Positions 45,248-57,100 of a DNA stretch of 64,000 bases are shown in pieces (position 1 is the first letter of the stretch; each line of letters opens with the position of its first letter). The DNA comes from Biscogniauxia marginata (taxonomy: Eukaryota > Ascomycota > Sordariomycetes > Xylariales > Xylariaceae). The notes under the pieces were generated by a model. The model ran no database searches. It had not been told where the DNA came from and worked only from the letters and a program-made list of their open reading frames with translations. Both the position numbers and the translations under genes were made by a program. Location of the stretch: assembly GCA_022695795.1 (NCBI GenBank), contig MU404082.1, positions 62,001-126,000 of the forward strand, given 5' to 3'.

Positions 45248-47419
45248 TTGCGGCATTCTCGGATTCTAGGGGCTTTTTCTTTTCGTTATACATAGATTGC
45301 CGTGTTTTTTTATTCATTTTCTCTTTCCGCCGGATGTCAATATAGGATAACAGAAATGCGCTCGTGGGAGGGCAACCTCTGGATCGGGGGAAGGGCCTTC
45401 TCCTCAGATGGGGGCGACATTAGGGGTGGATCTAGTTTCAAATTGGCACTTGTTTATTTTTTTTTTGTTGTTTTTTTCTTGGATCACGGCAACAAGACAA
45501 TCCAAGGAAGGAGTTCTAAGGGTTTATGAGGCTAGGGAAACAAGGGGAATTCTTTTGATAGTTTTTGTTTCTATATGCTTTTTTTTTTCATCATTGCCAT
45601 CACCGAGAAGGCGGCCGGAGTCTAGAGCGTGTCTTGTTGTTTTCATATCATTTTCGTCTGGAGAGGGTTTGTTGATGTTGGTGTTATTGTTGCTGCTGTA
45701 CGTACCGCTCGATGAAAGACTTCGATCCCCTTCCGTGGGCGCGTGTCTTTTTCCTTTATTTTGTTACTTTTTCCTCTTCACGGAAAAGAGGGTTTAGCGC
45801 CTATCCCCCTCAATGATGATCTATCTATATGTATAGGTCTCTCATATTATTGCTCCGTTCCAAATCCCACCTCTCCATCTCTATCGTCTCTTGCCCCTGC
45901 TCTGTCTTCGGCTTCGTTGCTACATAGTGATTAATGGCGGTGGTGATGATGATGCTTGTGTATCATGGTGAAAAGGGCCGAGGGTCCTTGCTTGTATAGA
46001 CCAAGGTTACCGTACTTGGCTGCTAATTTATCTACTTGCCAGGCGGTACCGATCGTATATTTGCCTTGTTTATATCTTTTCTGTTATTATTTGTGTTCTT
46101 TTCTTTCCTTCTGTCTTTCCTTTATCTGTTCCTGGGCGAGAGGAAGGAGAGGGAGAAGGAGAGAAAGGGAGCAAGACAGCAAGAGAGAGAGAGAGAGAGA
46201 TAAACTAGGAAGGAGTGAATGTTAGCTACACATCTTACAAGCCTCAACACTAGAAACTATAGAAAATATAGTGAAACTTGGGAAATGAGAGCCAGAGACG
46301 GTATGTAAGAGAGAAAAGGGGCTAGAAGTTGATATTTTATTCATGTAAATTTTAGTTTTGGCTACCTATGTACTTGAAACACAATGCTAATAAATCTTTG
46401 AACCCGCTTGATTTTGGGTTTATCCCAATGTTGTAACTCAAGGTATATAGGTAGGTATACGTTATATATGTAGCACGACTATCATTATATAAATTGAGCT
46501 CAAGTGGTTATGTAAGCGGTCTAGATTCGTCATTTAACTCAATGAAGCGATGTAGCTCGTAACCATTTATTAGTTGTATCTAAATTAACGGATTCTACCT
46601 GTATGATTAATGAAAATAAGATCGTCTTGTTATCATTACGGACGTTACTTATCCGTCCGTCCCCTTACTTTCTTCTTCACCAAGGCTGCAACCTTCTTGC
46701 CTTGGCTGCTGTGGCGCAGTTGCGATTGCGAACCTGGATAGTGGAGGAGGAGGCAAGGTCGGTTATTTACGAGGTATTGCGCGTCCTGTGCCTTTTATCT
46801 TTTTCATTGTTGTTAGTAGTGTATGTATCTGTCTACCTAGTGTGGAGTTCTTCTTTTTTTTTGATTGTCTTGTACTAGGTCTTTTCTTTTTCATCGTTTG
46901 TCAAACTGCGCCTCTATATCTCAGATTACTAAAATCCTACCTATGGAATGGCGCATGTTGTATATTAGGTACCCATGTACCTAAAGGTTAGGTACCTAAG
47001 GTAAATGGAAGTACTAAGAGCGGGGGTTATATACGACTAGGTAGTATTTGTATGTACATTACGTACCGAAGCTGCGAACTGCCCCCCCTCTATAGAACCA
47101 CTTTCGGTATTTGGTACATACAAGGTATGTTAGCGGGTCGGGGTCAGTGAGGCTGCGTCAGTTTCCCAAAAGCGCAGCACACCATTTTTAGGTGGGAAGG
47201 ACGTAATCGGGCGCGCTTCCCCCAGGCTGCAAAGGAAAGCTACATGTCATTTAATTCAACCAAACTTCCTTCCAACCTTTCAACCCGAACATTTACACAT
47301 ACCAAAATTAGCGACCTACCACGTCTCAACTTGCCAACCAATAAGTCCGTCCAAAAGGAGAATCCCAGTAGAATAGCCAACCCAGGCACATCGAGAGCAA
47401 GATAGCGCAGCAGCCGACC
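45248..47419. other. intergenic region between ATG13 and HSE1
   Basis: 2.2 kb, largely T-rich and pyrimidine-rich. It holds a GA microsatellite at 46181-46201 and clustered GGTACCTAAGG/TAGGTACC words near 46440-46460 and 46965-47005. Several 60-130 codon frames occur but are composed mainly of Phe/Leu/Ser from T-rich DNA and are not credible. Confidence 0.5.
46181..46201. repeat. GA microsatellite
   Basis: Run of GA dinucleotides within a longer purine-rich tract (about 46138-46201). Confidence 0.8.
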
Positions 47420-49893
47420 ATGTTTCGAAGCGGTGCTGCTAGTAGCCCGTACGATGAGCCAATCGGTAACGTCATCCCGCCCTGCTTATATCTTGGAGTA
47501 TCCGAGAGGCAAGACTATCGCTAACTGCCATCTCTCTGCTATACAGCCAAGGCGACCGACGAGAACCTCACATCCGAAGACTGGGGAGCTATTATCGAGG
47601 TCTGCGACAAGGTCTCGAGCGATGCAAATGGCCCCAACCAGGCCGTCCAGAGTCTGATCAAGAGACTTGCGCATCGCAACGCCAATGTCCAGCTGTACAC
47701 TCTCGAGGTGCGGACATAGTTAGATCCAGTACCGCATGCATGCAATAGGAACCGGGCTAACAGTAACTCCTATACCAGCTCGCAAATGCGCTCTCCCAGA
47801 ACTGCGGCAAGAGCATGCACCGCGAGCTCGCCAGCCGCTCGTTTACCGACGCCCTGCTCAAGCTCGCCAACGACCGCAACACCCACCAGCAAGTCAAGGC
47901 CAAGATCCTCGAGCGGACGAAGGAGTGGTCCGATATGTTTAGTCAAGATGCCGACCTAGGTATTATGTACGATGCATACTACCGTCTTAAGCAGACCAAC
48001 CCGACATTACAGCCGCCCTCGGCACCACAAAAGACCGGCCTCACCGAGCTAGATCGCCAGAAGGAGGAGGACGAGTTGCAGATGGCCCTGACATTATCCT
48101 TACAAGAGGAAGAGAGAAAGAAGAAGGCTCCAGAGCCCAGCTCCTCTGCGGCGGGACCAAGCTCAACAGCAGGTTCAGGTGCGAATGCTGGTGCTGCCAG
48201 GGCTGCATCATCTACGCCGGCGGAGGTGATAATAACCCACCCTACTGGTACTACAGCAGCAACGGTATCACGCGTCCGTGCGCTGTACGATTTCGTGCCT
48301 TCCGAGCCCGGCGAGCTGGAATTCAGAAAGGGCGATGTCATCGCGGTGCTGGAGTCTGTTTATAAGGATTGGTGGCGAGGGTCGTTGAAGGGAAACACAG
48401 GCATCTTCCCCCTCAACTATGTAGAGAAGCTCACGGATCCGACACCAGACGAGCTGCAGCGCGAGGCGCAGATGGAGGCTGAGGTGTTCGCTGAGATCAA
48501 GAATGTGGAGAAACTCTTGACCTTGCTGAGCACGTCCAACACGGCGCCGCGGGAGGAGGATAACGAGGAGATTTCGGTAAGCACCATCCCGTTTCAGAGT
48601 GAACATATAGCATCACTAACGAACTTAGAAACTATACCATCAGACTCTGGCCATCAGGCCAAAGCTGATTAAGCTAATCGAAAAGTACTCTCAGAAGAAA
48701 GATGACTTCACCCAGCTAAACGAGAAGTTCATCAAAGCAAGACGAGATTACGAATCCCTACTGGAGTCTTCCATGTCTCACCCACCTCAACCCAATTATC
48801 ACCAATATGCGCCCAGGCCGCCCATGCCTCAGGGTTTTGGGGTCCCGGCAGGCACGCCTGGTCCAGGCTTCGCTCCTCAAGGGCCGCCACCAGTCCAACA
48901 AGAACCTCAGAGATACTATACGCCTGGGCCTCAGGGACCTCCCCAGCAAGGTATGTCTATCACTGCAGATCTTGCTCAATCCGGGCTCACGCATGTTTAG
49001 AGCAGAATCCATACCAACAGACCACGTCACCGCCCCCTAACTTCCAGCGACAAACCCCGACACCTGCGCCCTTCTATCTCCAGGGTGCAGAAGTTCCTGC
49101 TCAGGGAGGTCCACCTCCGGCACAGCAGTTCCCCCCTAGAGATCAGCCTTCCCGGGTAGCTGTAGGCAAGCAGCCAGCTCCTCTTCACACCTCAAGCCCT
49201 CCTCCACCACAAACATATCAGGCTTATCCCCAGCCTCCTGCTCAAGCAGGGCCTCGACCGCAGAGCACTTACGGGAACCCACAGGAGCTAGCGACGTCCG
49301 CATATGATTCGCCCGTCGCAGTTCACAATAATCCCGGGGCTGGGGCCGGTGACCCGTATTCGGCATCTGTCTACTCCTCAGAGGACCCATATGCAAACAG
49401 CCCTTCGGCCCCCCCGCCTTCCGCACCAACTGCTCCTCCCCCCGGACCACCAGGTACTATGCAAGGCGTCCCAACGGCTCTAGCCATTGCAGTGCAACCC
49501 TCGGCGGCTCCGTCAGCACCATCAGCACCGTCAGCACCGTCACAACCACAATACACCGCCTACAACCCCCGCATAGCAACACAACAAAACCAGAACTACT
49601 CGTACGACGCGCCATCGTCACAGACTCTACCACCTCCCCAACCTACCGGTTCGGCGCCCCCAATCCCGCACAGCCAACCACCAGCTCCGGATGTTCCTAC
49701 CGTACAGGCGCCGCCACCCCTACAGCCGGGTGGTCCGTATTACGACGCGCGGCAGTCGCTGCCGAGCCAGCAGCAGTCGCCGCCGCCGCCCCAGGCGCAG
49801 CCGCAATATAAGGCTTACGTTCCGCCGTCAGCGCAGAATAACGAACCGAGCGCGCCGCAGGATTTTTATCGACAGGGAGCGCCTGCTTATTAG
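47420..49893 (+). CDS. HSE1: ESCRT-0 subunit Hse1 (STAM homologue)
   Basis: Five exons (47420-47465, 47547-47707, 47779-48576, 48629-48950, 49001-49893) encode 739 residues. Domains in order: VHS (about 16-145: KATDENLTSEDWGAIIEVCD, QSLIKRLAHRNANVQLYTLE, KEWSDMFSQDADLGIMYDAY), a ubiquitin-interacting motif DELQMALTLSLQEEE near 165-182, an SH3 domain (about 235-288: VRALYDFVPSEPGELEFRKG, DWWRGSLKGNTGIFPLNYVE), a GAT-like coiled region (KLYHQTLAIRPKLIKLIEKY), and a long Pro/Gln-rich tail. Hse1 pairs with Vps27 on early endosomes, binds ubiquitinated cargo and delivers it to the multivesicular body pathway. All expected domains are present. The intron phases match domain continuity, and the start MFRSGAASSPYDEPI leads straight into the VHS domain. 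An (APS)n-like stretch lies near 49501-49545. Confidence 0.95.
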
Positions 49894-50190
49894 AGTAGGG
49901 TAGGGGGATAGGATAGGATAGGATAAGGGCAAAAGAGGGGTTGGGGGGGTATTGTAGAGATAGGAAGATAGGAAGAAGAAAGGATGGAGATGAAGAAAAC
50001 TAAGGGGTGTCGGGGCAGGAGGAGGGAGGAAGGAAGGAAGGAAGGAAGTTTAGTAGGGTATTTGTTTTGGGGAAGCAAAGGAAAGGGAAGGGAGACAGGG
50101 AGCGAGGGAGTGAGGAGTGAAGGGATAGACAGGCTATATATTGGTTGTGTGGTGTGGTATTTGAGATAACTACAAGAACAGTACGAGTAC

Positions 50191-50196
50191 AATAAA
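50191..50196 (+). terminator. AATAAA polyadenylation-type signal of HSE1
   Basis: AATAAA about 300 nt downstream of the HSE1 stop, followed by T- and A-rich DNA. Fungal polyadenylation signals are degenerate, so this is suggestive only. Confidence 0.35.
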
Positions 50197-50474
50197 GTTT
50201 AGTAATGTAAAAAAGGACATTTTTTTGGCACTGCTTATTCTACCTCGAACGCGATGAAAGGCTGTCAAGGAGATGGGGATTTTCTCCTTTTCCTTTTCCT
50301 TAATAGTTGTAACGTGGGAGCTTTCATGAAGACAAGACAGGAGGGGCTGAGGAGGGGAAACCTAACATGTCATGTGAAAAAGAAAAAAGCAATATAAAAA
50401 ATTAAAGGGGTAATTTAATGTACCAGGTATAAGTTGAGCAAAGTCTTTTAAGCCTTAATAAACAATATAATTCT

Positions 50475-50478
<4 letters not shown>

Positions 50479-50521
<43 letters not shown>
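50479..50521. repeat. (TA)n(TG)n compound microsatellite
   Basis: About 13 TA units followed directly by about 8 TG units, between convergent genes. Alternating purine-pyrimidine along its whole length. Confidence 0.9.
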
Positions 50522-50766
50522 TATAAACAATGTCTTATTATATGTACTTTTTATTTATTTACTTATATATTCATCCTCGCGCCACACTAACCAGGTCCAT
50601 CTCTATATTCTTTCTAAATTTGTAGACGGGGAGAAACCCTCCTCTCCTCAGCTGAGGTAGATACGTACCACCCCCATATTTAGTTTCAATCCCAACCCAT
50701 CTCGTCTCGTCATTATTGACGGGAGGGATACCAATGAATGGATTTACATCCAAATTTGCTGACGAT

Positions 50767-50781
50767 GGGGGGGGGGGGGGG
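50767..50781. repeat. G homopolymer
   Basis: Run of 15 G in the 3' flank of the Clr5-domain gene. Length in the assembly may be unreliable. Confidence 0.8.
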
Positions 50782-51026
50782 ATAATAGGTAACTAGGTAA
50801 CTAACTAGTAGAGTCCGGGCGATACAAGGTCATTCGTAGTAGTAGAAGGGGGGGAGAGCCATCGAACAGAGAATTTTCGTAAGCAAACACACCCACTCGG
50901 ATTCTAAAGCCCGAGGGGAGGGAGGTGAGTTTAGATATGATCGGCATGTAAGGTAGGTAGGTAGTATCCCGCAACGAAACCAAGTTGCGCCCGGCAAGAC
51001 ACACACACACACTCTCTCTCTCCTTT

Positions 51027-52710
51027 TCAGCACTCCTTGAGCCAGGAGCAACGCTCAAACAGATCGATCGTCTCCTGCACGAAGGCCGGGTCTTCGTCCA
51101 GCTCGATGCAGCGGTGGTACCACGGGCGCTCGATGTCGTGCGGGAAGCCCTTGCGCGCGCGGCCCATCTCGCCGAAGTCGGACCACCGGGACTCGAAATC
51201 GGCCGTCATCTTGGCAGCGATGGGCACGTTGCCGACGCGGCGGAGGAAGTCCTCCAGGGCCGACATGGCATCGAGGGTCTGGAGGTGGACCGCGCCGTAG
51301 ACCTCCTGGCAGAGGTGGAGGAGGTCGTATCCCGCCTGCAGGGCTTCGGCGCGCAGGCCCTTCTTGTCCTTTATTTCGAACATGATCCAGGCACACTTGA
51401 CGCGGAGATGGATGTACTCGGTGTCCGTCTGAGCGTTTATCCATGATATGATATCCTTCAGTATAGATTCCGATCTGTTGAATTTCTTCTTCTCGAGTAG
51501 GAGACATGCCATCCTGAACCTGGCCTCCTGGAGCAGGTATTGCGTTGCGACTTTCGAGGACAGCATACCCATCATCATTTCTATCATTTCTCTCAGGAAG
51601 GCATAATTTATCATACCGCTGCAGTGAAGTTGGATGAACACAAACCCCATTTGAACAATGCTATTAGGATCCGCTTCCATTGCTGTGAGGTGACGTCTCC
51701 AGGTGTCCAGATAGGACTGAAAGAGGGCCGATGCGTGCTGTAGCAGGCCAGGCATACCGGTCATCATGATTCGAGACCAGACATGATTGAAGGGATGTGA
51801 AGATGGCAGCAATAGTGACGTGAGTTTCGAGGCATAGTTGATAAATGTGTCAGCAAGCTTCCTATCCCTATGCGCCAACACCATCGCAGCCTTGTAGGTG
51901 GCTAGCCAGAAGAATGAGTCGGGGGTTTTAAGATGTGTTTTATACTGGTCAAAGCAGATGCCGAGCAAATGGAACCCCTCTTTAGTCCGATTGTGAGCGA
52001 TCAGCCCTTGCGACGATGCCAGGTAATGCGCCCAGGTAAATGCATCATTCACTTCAGCTCTGTCAGGGTCCGTCTGTTGCCATATGCCGGCTTCAAAGGA
52101 ACTTGATAGGTAGTTCCCAAGTATCTGCATACACTCTTGCGGCACCTTCAAATCAACGGGGTCCTCAAGTCGCGGAGAGATGGATGGAGACGCATATGGC
52201 TCGGGCGAAGGCGTCCGGCAGATAACGTGGGCCGAGACCGGCTCGGGAGATGTGTCGGAGGAGGAAGATGATCTTTCTACTTTCAGGATCTGCTCGGACA
52301 CAACGGCGGCGGCGCGATAGCGGTATCGTTGGAGTCGGTCCGGGTTGATTTTCCTGCCCCTTACATACGCCACTGACGACTTTCCAGCTTTGGCGCGAGC
52401 GGTCTGTTGACGGAATATTTCCACGGCATCTTCGGCCTTAATTTTCTTCTCGATGCCCCATTGTTGGAAGCGGGCCTTGTACATCCTCACACTTATTCAG
52501 TTAGGATGGGAAAGCCAACAGTAACACAGCATGATGCCGGCTATTAGTGATAAAGACTCACGTTGCGAAGAAGTTATAGGACTCCTGCATAACGCGCATG
52601 GTCTCCTTCAATGTCTTGTTCTCATCCCGGTACATTTTTGTGATGTAGGGCCTATGCACGGCCCAGTCCTCTGCTGTAGCCCAGCCATTGTTGGAACGAG
52701 ACGCGCACAT
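51027..52710 (-). CDS. Clr5-domain protein
   Basis: Two exons on the minus strand (52710-52562, 52491-51027) encode 537 residues. The N-terminal Clr5 domain is clear: WATAEDWAVHRPYITKMYRD, KTLKETMRVMQESYNFFAT, VRMYKARFQQWGIEKKIK (residues about 12-75), the conserved W...I..LY...TL..VM..M...Y.F.AT..MYK.R...W pattern. The rest is helical and TPR-like (for example ARFRMACLLLEKKKFNRSES and ALQAGYDLLHLCQEVYGAVH). S. pombe Clr5 acts in silencing, and fungal proteins with this domain are often treated as candidate regulators; DNA binding is not proven for most. Start 52710 is preferred over an in-frame ATG at 52824 because the intervening residues do not look like the family. Convergent with HSE1. 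Confidence 0.85.
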
Positions 52711-54135
52711 TCCAGCAGACAAATCAGTTTTAGGAATTGGATTTCGTATATGAGAGAGGGGGGGGAGGAAGCGCGCGACGACGGTAGATTCGGGTAGGAA
52801 GATGCGACGGGTCAAGAGACACAAGGAGAAATAGTCGAGAGGAGAGGAGGACGCGGTTGATTATTGATGAGTATGTACATCACGTATTGACGATAGATGC
52901 TGGCGCAGTGTTGTAGTTATCGTACTTGTATCCCTGTTATGGTATTGGAGAAGACGACCGAAAATGGTAGAGGTAAGCGATTATGACTTGGGTCAAATCC
53001 TAGGATAGGTAGGTAACAACAGAGATCCCCGGCGACGCTGCGACGCTATGGATCGGGATTGAACTGGCAAGGTACGATCAGGTAATAGGGAATGATTTGG
53101 AGCATCGCGCGCAGTGAAGGCCAAGGAGAAGACCCTCACAACCCCCCGACTTGGACCCTTGTCCGCATGCGCATGTGCCCTGAACGCAGGCCGTGAGCGG
53201 CATTTCGCGCCGCAAACCTGCTGAGGATGGGAAGAGGGAAATTGAACGGCTCCAATGCCGGTGGTTATAAATATCCTGGCTGGTAGACTCCTTGGCCGTC
53301 AGTGTTTGCCTCAGGTCGAGCAAGCGAGACGACGGCAGCACCGGTCCAAGGGGGAGGAGGGGGAGAATTGCTGAATAATGCGGCAGACGCCCCTTTTCCG
53401 CCCTGGCAGGCTGGGTTTAACTGCGATGTCGAGGAAGCGCATGGTAGCTTCGGCATTTCAGGTGCTACGCTATGCGAACAAGGATGTGGAGGTAGGAAGC
53501 GGTAGGAAGATGCAAAGAGGAGCATCCAAAGATCCGAACGCACGCTAAAATAAGAAGAAGCGGGATCGGCCATTAAACCCCCACATCAAAGCCAACCTAA
53601 CGTCTACACTAGGCCCACGCGAGACCCGCACAGTGCCGAATATGGTGGACAGTGAGTATTTCCACACTTCTGTACACCGTGTGGCTCAATGTGGCTGTCC
53701 TGCAGCCTGTGCTGCCTGAAGGTGTGGCTAGGTCGGCAGATCCGGTTGGCGGGGCAAATCATGCTCTCGCAGTAAACACTAAACATGCATTATTTCAGAC
53801 CACTAAATAAACATCCTCTTGGGTACCTACACATTCCCAAAACATCATGGTAATTGATGGTCCTGCTACCCTAGATGCACCACCGCCTTTGACACGTTCA
53901 TGAGGTTCGTACAGACTTATCAGAAATATTACAATCAAGCCACTAAGTCAGAGCCTGCGACAGAAAGCCAGGCGATCACTTCGGGTTTCAGCGGAAGGAT
54001 AACCTCACGTCGAGCGAAACCCCGAGCTTCCACAAACACAAGAAAATCCAGAAGGTCCCAGAGGCGGATAACTCAACGAAATCTCGCATTCCCAAGACAT
54101 CGCACATCGGAACCCAGCAGCAATTCGTCGCTACC
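52711..54135. other. divergent intergenic region with possible first exons of the SNF2 gene
   Basis: The left part is the promoter of the Clr5-domain gene. From about 53946 to 54135 the frame is open in phase with the SNF2 gene and looks coding (for example DHFGFQRKDNLTSSETPS and KTSHIGTQQQFVATM), so the true SNF2 start may lie upstream behind an intron. Candidate first exons near ATG 53849 could not be joined with confidence. Confidence 0.45.
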
Positions 54136-57100
54136 ATGGTGAGGGAACAAGCCCCGCCTAAGGCGCCCCTGCGTCCTTTGGGCCTAAACGAGACAAACGG
54201 CAACACAGATAGTCAGTCAGGTCTAGATGACGAGAAGTCACGGTACTCTATAGGCTCAAGTACCGGAAGTGACGCCTCTACTGGTTCTGGTTTTTCCAGT
54301 ATAAATCCACCGCCACGCCCGGCTGTGAAGGCAGGCGTTTTGAAAGGCTCGAGCATGGAGGACAAATATGCGAACCTCTTCATTCAACCCAAGAACCGAC
54401 CAGAACACCACCGTCCGCAACGAATCACGGGCCCGCTGCAGCCTACTTATAAGGACAAGAAGCCTGCACCCGCCCCCATGTTCAACACCATGTCAGGCGC
54501 CATAGGATCGGCTAGTAACCCCATATCCGTGTCTGATGGTCCTCCTGTCTCTATCTACAGCCAGCCCGGCGTCTTCTCCGAATACGTCAGTCCCAAAAAG
54601 GCCGCCGCCGACATCAAAGCTTTGCTCGAGGGTTCTCTCGAAGACGATGAGGATAAGATAGAGGATACCGGTGAGGATAAATCCCTAGTAGAGGGGCTTA
54701 AAGTGCGACTGCTGCCGCATCAGGTCGAAGGTGTCGAGTGGATGAAATTCCGAGAACTTGGCCCTGTCAAGCAGGGCAAGGTGCCCAGAGGTGGTCTCCT
54801 TGCCGACGATATGGGTCTTGGTAAAACTTTACAGTCGATTGCGCTTATCCTGACCAACACTAAGCCCGCGGACAAGCACCCGGGGGTTGAGAAGACAACC
54901 TTGGTTGTTGCGCCGCTTGCTCTCATCCGCCAGTGGGAAGCAGAGCTCAAGGAGAAAGTGACCGAGTCGCACCGGTTAAAGGTCCTCGTTCACCATGGGC
55001 CCCAGCGCACCAAGCGCTTTGAAGATCTTCGCCGATACGATGTAGTCATCACTACTTATCAAATTCTCGTGTCAGAGCATAATCATACCACCAGCAGCTT
55101 GAAAGCAGGCTGTTTCGGTCTGCACTGGTATCGCGTCATCCTAGATGAGGCCCACACGATCAAGAATAGGAACGCCAAGGCCGCCAAGGCCTGTTACGAA
55201 TTACGAAGTGTCTATCGTTGGTGTCTGAGTGGCACCCCATTGCAGAATAATTTAGATGAACTACAAAGTCTGGTCAAGTTCTTGAGAATCAAACCTTACG
55301 ACGATCTCCGGGAATGGAGAGACCACTTTGATCTTCCTATGAAGAATGGAAGGGGTGAAATAGCGATGCAACGACTTCGCAGCGTGCTCAAATGCTTCAT
55401 GAAACGTAGAACCAAAGACATACTAAAAGAAGATGGTGCCCTGAACACTGGAGGGAAAGAAAGCAATGATGGCGAGGAGAGAACTAAAACAAACTTCAAG
55501 GTTACTGAGCGAAAGGTCGTCGCAATTGCCACAGAGTTCTCTCCCGCTGAGCGACGGTTCTATGATCGTCTTGAGCAGCGGACCGACAAAAGCCTCGAGG
55601 CTATGATGCGCAACAAGATCAATTATGCTAGCGCTTTGGTGCTTCTATTGCGGCTAAGACAGGCCTGCAACCATCCAAAGCTTGTAGAGGGCAAGCTTGA
55701 AAAGGACAAGGATGCTCTGTCTGAGGAGACAAGGCCGAAGAAGGCTGATGCAGACGTCGATGCTCTCGCGGACCTGCTTGGCGGGCTTGATGTTGAAACC
55801 AAGCACTGTGAGATTTGTGGTTGGGAACTTGACGAGGAGAATCGCCAACCTAAGTCGGACAAGTGTAAGGCCTGCTTTGCCGATCTAGAATACTTCAAAC
55901 ATCACGAAGAAGGTGGTGACCTCAAAGCTCCAAAGACAAAAACAAAGAAGAAGGCCAAAGTGAAGAACGTCGTCGAAGAGAAGGTCGCGACAAAGCTCGC
56001 CAGCAAACGAAAGCCAAGGAATCGGCGTGCTATTGTTGACAGTGATGATGAGGACGCAGAAGGTAGTTGGATCGTCTCTGGTGATGAGCAAGGCCCAATA
56101 CGTCTGGGCAAGGCTGGTGGCACGGATGATGAGAACGCCGAAGGTGATGGCGAGACGATCAACTCTGAAGACTCAGAGGACTCCGAAGAAGAGGATGACT
56201 CGCAGGTTAGCAGCCGGTTAGACAGCTTTGTCGTCGATGACGGTAATGACACCAAACCCGAGGATATTCAACGAGCTCTAGAGGAGTCCGACTCAGAAGA
56301 CGACAGTTTAGAATCTATTTCGGCCATGCAGAGGAGGATTACAAAGAAGAGTCCACGGCAGTCCGCGGCCAGCGATGAAGAAGATGATACGAACTCAGAG
56401 GAGTCAGATGAAGACTCCGAGAGTGACACGGGCATTTCCGAATCAGAACTCCACGACGACTCAGAGTCAGAAGATGACCTGTCTTACGTCCATCGCAGAG
56501 GTGGCAAAGAAAAGACCCCACACGTCTTAGCATCGGCCAAGATCCGCCAGCTCATCTCCATACTTCACAAGGAAGTAAACGAGCACAAGTTCATCGTCTT
56601 CTCGCAGTTCACGAGCATGCTCGACCTTGTGGAGCCCTTCTTTCGCAAGGAAGGCATCAAATACGTGCGGTACGACGGCGGGATGAAGAATGACGCGCGC
56701 GAGGCGGCGCTCCAGAGCCTGCGCAACGACACCCACACCCGGGTGCTGCTGTGCTCTCTGCGGTGTGGCTCGCTGGGCCTCAACCTGACAGCGGCCAGCC
56801 GCGTCGTGATCCTGGAGCCGTTCTGGAATCCGTTCGTGGAGGAGCAGGCGATCGATCGGGTGCACCGGCTGACGCAGACGGTGGACGTGGTGGTGTACAA
56901 GCTGACGGTGGAGAACAGCGTCGAGGAGCGCATCCTCGAGCTCCAGGACAAGAAGCGCCTGCTCGCCGCTCAGGCTATTGAGAGCGGCGCCAACCGGAAG
57001 GACGCGCTCAAGCTCGGGCTCAAGGAGATGCTCGAACTGTTCAAGCACGTCGGCAGCGGGAAGAAGGGCGAGCACCGGGACCTGGATTACGAGGACCGGT

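Larger units (their letters stand above)
49894..51026. other. convergent intergenic region
   Basis: 1.1 kb between the HSE1 and Clr5-gene stops. G-rich and purine-rich after HSE1, then AT-rich, with a TA/TG repeat, a 15-base G run and CA/CT repeats (51000-51022). No gene is supported. Confidence 0.5.
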
